A stretch of DNA of 64,000 bases. Origin: Turritopsis dohrnii. Lineage: Eukaryota > Cnidaria > Hydrozoa > Anthoathecata > Oceaniidae. The stretch covers positions 1 to 64,000 of the forward strand of contig BQMF02000197.1 in NCBI GenBank assembly GCA_027922465.2, written 5' to 3'. Below are positions 56,989 to 64,000 of this stretch, piece after piece. Position 1 is the first letter of the stretch. Each line of letters starts with the position of its first letter. A model generated the notes under the pieces. That model ran no database searches. It was not told where the DNA came from and saw only the letters and a list, made by a program, of their open reading frames with translations. The position numbers and the translations under genes are program-made.

Positions 56989-57621
56989 ATTTGTTTACTT
57001 TTCACCCCCGCGCTTTTTACCTAAATCACAAACCTTTCAAAGACGCCGTGTAATTTGTGACGTCTATCATTGCCGTTCGCGTTGTCTTTCTAAAACAGCC
57101 TAATAGAATAAAAAAAACGTTCGATCAGAACGCTTAACAATTAAAAGAACAAGAAGAAATTAATTTATTAAAAGAAAAGCAAAAAAAAAAAAACATTTTG
57201 TTTTGATATGATACTCTTTTTTTACCTATCGGTTTTTTAACATTTTGATTGCTCAAAAAAAAAGTTCACCCGTCTCAGACAGTCAGGCAAAAGTTAGTGG
57301 CAAACCGAACATATGCTGCCACTGCTGCTTTTTGTCCAAAATGTTTAATCAGTTAGTTTCTTTGTATTTAGTTGATGTACTGTTTTCAAAGCCAAGTTAA
57401 CGTGGAATATAAAACTAACAATGATAAAAACAAAACGTTATTCCTATTAGTTCATCAGTCAAAAAAAGTCACGTTCGATTGGGGTTGCAATGTATTTGCT
57501 TCGAACTCACGTTGCACACACAAAAAAAAATAATTTCGCTCACAACTCAATCTACCATTTTGCGTGACTTACAAACAAACAGACAGACAGACAGACAGAT
57601 AATCGGCTATTAATATATAGA

Positions 57622-58623
57622 CTAGCCGCCAAGGCGGCGTCGCTCGCCGCCCATGTTCAGCTTGCGTTGTATCACCACCTGCTCCAAATTATTGCACTTA
57701 AAACCAGCGATAAGACTTCCTTTGCTGCTGGCTTTATCGCTTAATAAAGCTCGTTTGCACGTGAAGAGAAATACGTTCCTGGTGTTTCAAATCTTGCATG
57801 TTCTTAACTCAGCCGTTCATTGTCGCGGTCGCACTTAAAATGTTAGTAGACTTTCTTGCTTTACACAATGCATTCCGAACGTGAACTTCACGTGGTTTTT
57901 ATTTAAGATTTTAAACCAATCAAATATCAGTTTAACAATACACTCAAAACGCAGAGAGAAAAAACTTTTCAACTTATTATTAGCTTTTGTTTTACGCGCT
58001 CTAACATGGGTGCTGTCAGAAGTAGGTGAAAAAATGGCTTTTCTTCTTAAAAAGATCACATGGGAAGAGAAAAAAATGCACGTGCTAAGTGAATGAATTG
58101 AATAGAAAACGTTCGATCAGATTAAAATAGATTAAAAGAAATCGATTAAAAGAAATTAAGACAACTATTAAGACAAAAGCAAAAAAAAATATTTTGTTTC
58201 ATGATTCTCTTTTTTTATCGGTTTTTAAATATTTTGATTGCTCGAAAAAAAGTTCACCCGTCTCAGACAGTCACGAAAGCGTTAGGATACACCGGCAAAC
58301 CGAACATGCTGCCACGTTCTGCCACTGCTGCTTTCTGTCCAAAATGTTTAATCAGTTAGTTTCTTTGTATTTAGTTGATGTATTGTATTCAAATCCAAGT
58401 CAACGTGGCATATAAAACTAATAATAATAATAAAAACAAAACGTTATTCCTATTAGTTCATCAGCCAAAAAAAGTCACGTTCGATTAGGGTTGCAATGTA
58501 CTTGCTTCGAACTCACGTCGCACACAAAAAAAGAAATAATTTCGCTCACAACTCAATCTACCATTTTGCGTGACTTACAAACAAACAAACAAACAAACAG
58601 AGAATCGGCTATTAATATATAGA
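57622..58623 (-). mobile_element. non-autonomous Helitron, copy E (subfamily 1)
   Basis: The 5' TC end is at 58623, and the hairpin and CTAG end at 57622. Length is 1002 bp, closely matching copy B including CCATGTTCAGC near the 3' end. It lies head to tail with copy D without spacer. Confidence 0.82.
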
Positions 58624-59089
58624 TTTGGTAAAGAAGGTCATACTTACAATGTACGCAGTCATAGACTGATGTGGACCTACTATAAAGTATAATTAAAAAT
58701 TTTAAAAATTAAAAAATGAATTATTATCTAAAACTATTTAAAAAACAGTTTAAAACAATTCAAAACATGAAATAGAGAGTTTCAAAACTTCGTAATCCAG
58801 GAAATGAGAATTAGCCACATGCGCAGTAGTTATGAACTGGAATGAGTGAGACCATGGTTGACTTGAAACAAGTTGAGACACAAATAGTGCTAGTTCAACC
58901 AACCTTGGATAAAACTGCATTTGAATATATATAAATTAGTTAAATTAGTTAAAATTAAAAATATAGAATGTAAAGTTAATTTGCAGAAGAATTTAGCGAC
59001 TTTGGTATCACGATTTGATTACCTCATAGACGTTGAAAACTTTAAATCATGTAAAAAACTAAATTCATTAGAAAACTAATAGTAAAAAT
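58624..59089. other. 3' noncoding region, likely of the CR1-like LINE
   Basis: AT-rich with no ORF. Its position directly after the LINE stop (minus strand) suggests LINE 3' UTR or flank. Confidence 0.4.
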
Positions 59090-61924
59090 ACTCAGATTCA
59101 CGTGCTCTTCCACCATATGGTCGATATATCAAGATTTCATCAAGGGTCCTGATGTTTTGGGATATCATGTTTCGAAAACAGTTGTAGCTGTTTTCCTTCA
59201 TTTCGTCAGAAATGTTGTTCCAGATCACCGTAGCTCTGTAGCAGAACGACTGCTTGTATTTAACAGTTTTAAATGGTGGGTTGTCAAATTTTAGGACATT
59301 CCGTAGCCTTCGGTTTGGATTACGTTTTGAGAGAAGGTGGTTGAGTGGGTGGTTTTCAACAACATTGATGCAATATCTCCTGATCTGGTATTATCTTTTT
59401 GACTCTGCAAATAAAACGTGCTGCTTTGACATGAACATTATTAACACTGTCCATCAGGCTTTTTGAGCACCCACCCCAAACGGATATGCAGTAGAGTATT
59501 GATGGCAAGATTGCAGAGAAATAAAATCTACTGAGGTCGATATTACTCATGAAGCGCATAGAGTAAAGTGACTTGACTTTAGCACGATAATTCTTGATTA
59601 GTTTAGTTACGTGAACTGACCAGGTAAGATTGTCATCAATGTGCAAACCTAGGCACTTGGCTGAATTTCTGACATTGACACTGTCCCTTCCAAGGGTAAA
59701 GTTGGGCAAGGGACCGATGAATTTTTTCTTGGATAGTAACATGATTTCAGTCTTGCCGATACTTGCATGGATTGTAAATCCGTTCCTTTTGGACCAGGAT
59801 GATAAATCGTTTAGAGTAGACTGAATCTGTCTGAAGAGATCTTGATGTGTGTCACTTATGCATGTTTCAGTCGAGTCATCAGCAATTATCTCGGTCTCAG
59901 CGTCGTCAACTTCTTCTGGTAAATCATTTATGGACATAGAAAAGCATGGTGGACCAATAATGGATCCTTGTGGTACACCGCTGTCTACGCTTTCAAGAGT
60001 GGAGACTGACTTGTTTATTGATGTAAACTGGAGTCTATTCGTAAGGTAGCTTTCAAGGAATTCATAAAATTTGCAGGATATGCCAACAGATTGGAGATTC
60101 TTCAAGAGGACTTTGTGAGGGATACAATCGAAGGCCTTCTTAAAGTCAATGAATATGATGCCTACCACCTTTCCTTCATCAACAGCTTTGATCCACTTCT
60201 CGGTGTTGCTCAGGAGAAGTGATTCAGTGGAGCGACCGGCTCTAAAGCCCCATTGTTGTTGACTCAGTAGGTTATTTGATAGTAAGTGATTTTGCATTTG
60301 TTGTGTTACCATTCCTTCAAGGATTTTACTAGGAATGCTAAGCAAGGAAATTGGACGGTAATTGTCACATAATGATTTGCTACCCTTTTTGTGAAGGAAT
60401 TTGATTTGAGCTGTTTTCCATGCATCTGCAAATTTTCCTTCTTCCATACAGTTTTTGATTACATAGTTAAGTCCACTGTTCATTGGACCAATTGTTTTTA
60501 GGAGATCTGAAGATATATTGTCCTGTCCAGAGGCTTTTCCAGCTTTAACACATTTTTTGAAAGATTTCAGGCACGAATCAGCATTAAATGTTAAATCACA
60601 GATGGTCGGTGTGATTCTATTGATCTGCATGTCAGAGCAATCAACATCTGGGGTTGAGAGTTGAGTACCAATCTTAGCAAAATATCTGTTTAGAAGATTT
60701 GCTTTATCAACATCCGCTGTTACGACAGTACCATTTTCAGTTTTGAGCGAACCAATATTTGAGCTTTTCTTGCCCTGGAAGTTCTTAACGGTTTTCCAGA
60801 AAGACTTAGCATTATCACAGTTTGAGAATTTGTCCTTCCAATAGTTAGAGACAGTAGATCGAATAAGGGCGGTGCACTTGTTCCTCTGTTGTTTATAATC
60901 CTTCCATTCTTTTGATCCTTTCCTAGTACCATGGGCTTTCTTTAAAAGTTTGTATCTGGTGTTTAGCTCCTTACGTACCTCGCTATTCATCCACGGTTTG
61001 GAGTCTGATCGTATTTTTAGCTTCTGAATTTTGACATGATCATGTAATGTCTCTTTATATAGATATTCCCAAGCACATTGAATATCATTTACATCGTCAA
61101 AAACTTCAACAACGTGCCATGGAGTATATTGGAAGTCAGAAATCAGTTTATTAATATTATGACAGATCGTTTTGGTAATGATTCTGGGAGTACGACAGGG
61201 CTTCTTTACATCGAAGGAGGTACCAATCAGGTGGTGGTCAGATATTCCTGAGTCATATGTCCAGCTGTCTAATTCTTTAGGACCATTTACGTTTTTACTT
61301 GTGATGATAAGATCAATAAGGGTTGAAGATGACCCAGTGATACGTGTGTCTTCCGTAATCAAGTTTGTCAAGTTATGTGTTTTCATGATGTTAAGAAAGA
61401 TTCTTGCATCAGTAGTGATTTCGTTGTTGCTTTTCGATAGATTGTAGTTGAAGTCTCCCATCAAACAGATGTTCTTCCTTTTGTCAGATTGTTGAGAGAG
61501 TTTCACTAAAAATTGTTAAAAACTTTTTGTTAGATGGAGGACGGTATATACATCCAATGAAAAGTTTCTGTGATAGGATATTCAAGTCAAGCCAAACAGC
61601 TTCAAGTTTGTTGCTAATTTTAATATCAGAATCAATAATATTCAGCTGTTCTGAGTAATACACCAAACAACCTCCCCAGTTATTATTTGCAGATTCACTG
61701 TCAGCACGATCGAATCGAGCAATTGAGTATCCAGGAACACACAGTTTTTCATTACCAATGTCCGGTGACAGATGTGTTTCTGTGATGGCGAAAACATCAA
61801 TATGTGTCTCGATTAACAACAATCGAATTTCATCAACTTTCTTCAGCAGTCCATTGATGTTAAGGTGTGCGAAATGTAACTTGTTCTTCTTCAGCACTCC
61901 AACCAGGTCATGATAAGCCAACAT
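59090..61924 (-). pseudogene. CR1-like LINE ORF2 (APE endonuclease and RT), near full length
   Basis: Start MLAYHDLVGVLKKNK at 61924. APE endonuclease: FAHLNINGLLKKVDEI, AITETHLSP, GCIYRPPSN; after a frameshift near 61500, CLMGDFNYNLS and SGISDHHLIGTSF (catalytic Asp and His). RT: FLHKKGSKSLCDNYRPISLL, FRAGRSTESLLL, VVGIIFIDFKKAFDCIPH (Asp), SGVPQGSIIGP, IIADDSTET (Asp-Asp). The C-terminus shifts frame near 59360 and continues HPLNHLLSKRNPNRR, YKQSFCYRATVIWNN to a stop near 59090. Only two frameshifts are seen. No ORF1 is visible upstream. Confidence 0.83.
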
Positions 61925-62249
61925 GATTCAATTTGTATTGGTTGTATCTATAAAACAGGTGGCTGCTCCCTCTTTCTGGAGTTTGCCTGCTTTTAATTTG
62001 CAGGATTTTCCCAGTTTTTGTGGAGATTCACACCCTTTTACTTTTACTGACTTTTACTGACTAGAATAGCATATTTTATTGTCAGCATTTTCATGCATTT
62101 TCTTCAAAAAGAAAAGATATCACATTATATTTGGAATGTCCTTCAAAATTTCTATTTCTATTTATTAATTTGCATAAGGCATTACAATGGCCTAATCTCG
62201 CAAATGGTATAAAATATGGTACCAAATATAAACAACAGTATAAAGACCA

Positions 62250-62530
62250 CTGAAAACCCTCGGGCTGGGTCGGATGTGTACATTATCTATCTCAAAGAAT
62301 CAAAGATCAAGACTCAGAGATAGTACCCTTGCTGTGCAAGGTGCAAAACTTTTTAATGCCATGCCAAAGAGCATCAGAAATTTGAAAAATATTTCAATTG
62401 AACAATTCAAAATGCCCTCGACGCACACCTCAAGTTTATCGCAGATGAACCTCAAATTCATGGTTACGCTGGGTGCAGGAGAGCTATTTCTAATTCCATC
62501 TTACATATGAAAGAGATTCTAAAATACATA
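62250..62530 (+). pseudogene. LINE ORF2 C-terminal fragment, opposite strand
   Basis: It reads RLRDSTLAVQGAKLFNAMPK, SIRNLKNISIEQFK, then after a frameshift LDAHLKFIADEPQIHGY and RRAISNSILHMKEIL. This is the typical tail of CR1-like ORF2 (R-S--GA-LFN-LP--IR, FK--LD--L--I-DEP). It is a different element from that at 59090-61924, on the other strand. Confidence 0.68.
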
Positions 62531-63767
62531 TACCTGAGAATATAGCAACAGATAGAAGCGTGATTCACAAAGAATCTCTTACCTGAACAAGACGTTGACG
62601 TTGAATACTCACACAAGTAACACAAGTAAGTAAGTAATGCTGTGACAACAGTTATACAACATAAGGTCTTAAGGAAAATTTACATGTCTAGAAGATGGTG
62701 AAGGCAAAGCGTGACTTTTATGTACTGCGTCTGATTGGTTGCACAAAAAAGAAATATAAGGACATATTACATCCAATGGGATCAAATATCATGTTAAAAA
62801 AGGTGACATAAAAAGGAAACTCTGAATGGAGAGATAAAGAAAAACTAACTAATTCATTGTGGAGAGGCATATAAAAATCAAAGTGGCTTAAGGCATCATA
62901 AGAATTACACAGCACATGACTGGGTGTCAGAGAAACCATCAAATAATAAAAATGATTTTACGTTTGGAAATTCTGCAGTATTTTGTTGATATTTATAACT
63001 TCGGAATCAGTAAATACTATCGCTTAATTATTCTTCTATCAATCAACTCGAGTGGAAACCCATTCCCTAACATATAATCCTTTTTCTAAAATACTAGCAT
63101 ACTAGTCAGGGCGCTGAGTGCTACATTTTGTCAAAAGGAAGATGGACATCGCGAATGCAAGTTTTTTCGTTTCTTTAACGTTATGTGAATGAGAAAATGT
63201 TTGCCGGCGTTGATAAATTTTCTTGTAGCGCCAGTTGCATCGATTTTAAAATCTAGGGCGTTTCAAGTGGGGTGGTATGTTCAAACGTTAATATTACGTC
63301 ATTAATAAAAAATGTTAAAGGTACTTTTTCCATGTATTTTTTCTATTAACACTATCTAAATAAAAAAAATAACATCTGCGAACATAATCAACGTTTTCTT
63401 TATATTGGGCGTGTTTTAAGGAACTTACGCCCTCATATAACAGAGCGTAATAAGTAAATACAACTATAACTGTGCTACTTGTTTTATACAGAGCAAATTT
63501 TCACACACTTCTCATCTTGAAAAGCTGAAACGAATCTATTGGGAGCGATGTTGAAAGAAGAAAAGAAAACAAGTAAATACGGCAATATAAATACGGCTCA
63601 TTTTGCGCTTCCTAGACCCATACGAAAAGCTGCGAAAATGAAGAATTCAAATCTATAAACTGCTTCTTTAATTTCGAAGAGCTTTTTTATCAAACAGTGG
63701 CATCTAGGACTATGATGTACTTAGGCCAAGAAGATTTTCCCTTATGCTAGCACACCAATTGCCAATA
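62531..63767. other. no supported gene
   Basis: AT-rich sequence with no credible coding region on either strand. Confidence 0.5.
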
Positions 63768-64000
63768 TTATTCTTCATCTTCAGAAGATTCGCTGCCCGA
63801 AGAAGATTCGCTATCCGAGGAGAACTCGCTGTCTTTATCACTGTCTTCTTTGTCACTGCTATCACTACTTTCATCGTCATCATCTAATTCGTCAGAATTT
63901 TCACAATTGGTGCACGAGCATAAATCAATGCACTTCAACGTATGGGATTTGCAAACACATTGCTGAGTTGAGCAGTTAGATTTGCGGCAGTTGCATGAAA
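63768..64000 (-). CDS. cysteine-rich (CXC-like) and acidic C-terminus, cut by window edge
   Basis: On the minus strand, from the window edge: CNCRKSNCSTQQCVCKSHTL then CIDLCSCTNCEN, a CXC/tesmin-like cysteine pattern (C-x-C--K--C----C-C). It is followed by a long Ser/Asp/Glu tail (ELDDDDESSDSS, SDSESSSGSESSEDEE) and a stop at 63768. CXC motifs bind DNA and zinc in tesmin/TSO1 proteins and also end some transposon-encoded proteins. The rest of the gene lies beyond 64000. Confidence 0.6.
   Translation of the reverse strand, partial: SCNCRKSNCSTQQCVCKSHTLKCIDLCSCTNCENSDELDDDDESSDSSDKEDSDKDSEFSSDSESSSGSESSEDEE

Larger units (their letters stand above)
54511..57100. mobile_element. PIF/Harbinger transposon, near intact
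   Basis: Ends GGCTGTTTTAGAAATACGAC and the inverse of GGCTGTTTTAGAAAGACAAC, with further matching (GCGAACAGCAAT/GCGAACGGCAAT). TA flanks both sides (54509-54510 and 57101-57102), consistent with a TWA-type target, though the third base is unresolved. Two convergent genes are inside: a Myb/SANT protein on plus and a DDE_Tnp_4 transposase on minus, the standard Harbinger pair. Confidence 0.85.
54177..57621 (-). mobile_element. non-autonomous Helitron, copy D, split by a Harbinger
   Basis: The minus-strand 5' end is at 57621 and the hairpin plus terminal TTAG (CTAG mutated) is at 54177. Helitron sequence occupies 54177-54510 and 57101-57621 and reads continuously like copy C once the insert is removed. 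Subfamily 2. It abuts copy E head to tail. Confidence 0.78.

Noticed and set aside
47507..58096. ORFs inside the Helitron copies that recur between copies (for example at 47507 and 57835, minus)
   Set aside because: They recur because the copies are the same repeat; they have no Rep/helicase motifs and shift frame between copies.
1..64000. CRISPR arrays, bacterial operons or phage regions
   Set aside because: No regularly spaced identical repeats with unique spacers exist; introns, THAP/PHD domains and eukaryotic transposons show a nuclear eukaryotic genome.

Overview
This is a eukaryotic, metazoan genomic window: AT-rich, with canonical GT-AG introns, no operons, and an extreme density of decayed transposons. 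The mix (OTU-bearing hAT, pogo/Tigger, PIF/Harbinger, ISL2EU with THAP and YqaJ proteins, Kolobok-like THAP, Crypton-like tyrosine recombinase, Helitrons, CR1-like and RLE-type LINEs, DUF4806 genes) fits a cnidarian, perhaps a hydrozoan. That assignment is an inference from repertoire and composition, not a match.

Layout. 1-9.6 kb: a complete hAT element (1344-7123) whose gene joins an OTU protease domain to a hAT transposase, flanked on both sides by copies of one pogo transposase. 9.6-15.7 kb: an internally deleted pogo element that encloses a foldback MITE, a Helitron, a LINE fragment and a Harbinger with its MADF protein. 16.8-18.9 kb: a tyrosine recombinase gene with C2H2 and SANT domains. 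18.9-19.9 kb: a tandem array that flips orientation. 20.3-26.7 kb: a block bounded by TGACGTCA-rich inverted ends that holds a nine-exon DUF4806 gene and two nested MITEs. 26.7-30.4 kb: a C2H2 relic, an RLE-type retrotransposon with four in-frame stops, and a second LINE.

31.7-33.3 kb carries the one clear host-type gene, the 3' exons of a puromycin-sensitive aminopeptidase (M1). 34.4-40.8 kb: a repeat pair, a Harbinger-type MITE and an internally deleted ISL2EU element (SAP/SWIM protein, THAP, partial DDE). 42.2-43.9 kb: a mariner deletion derivative and a 153-bp satellite. 45.4-51.4 kb: a second, nearly complete ISL2EU (THAP-DDE transposase facing a SWIM-YqaJ-PHD protein) interrupted by two tandem Helitrons. 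52.6-54.1 kb: a Kolobok-like THAP relic and a LINE tail. 54.2-58.6 kb: two more tandem Helitrons, one split by a near-intact Harbinger. 59.1-62.5 kb: a near full-length CR1-like LINE and a fragment of another. At the right edge (63.8-64.0 kb) is the cysteine-rich, acidic C-terminus of a truncated gene.

Nearly all coding regions carry stops or frameshifts, so this is a graveyard of nested insertions. Nesting gives relative ages: ISL2EU-1 before Helitrons B/C, Helitron D before the Harbinger at 54511-57100, and an older pogo before everything inside 9633-15746.
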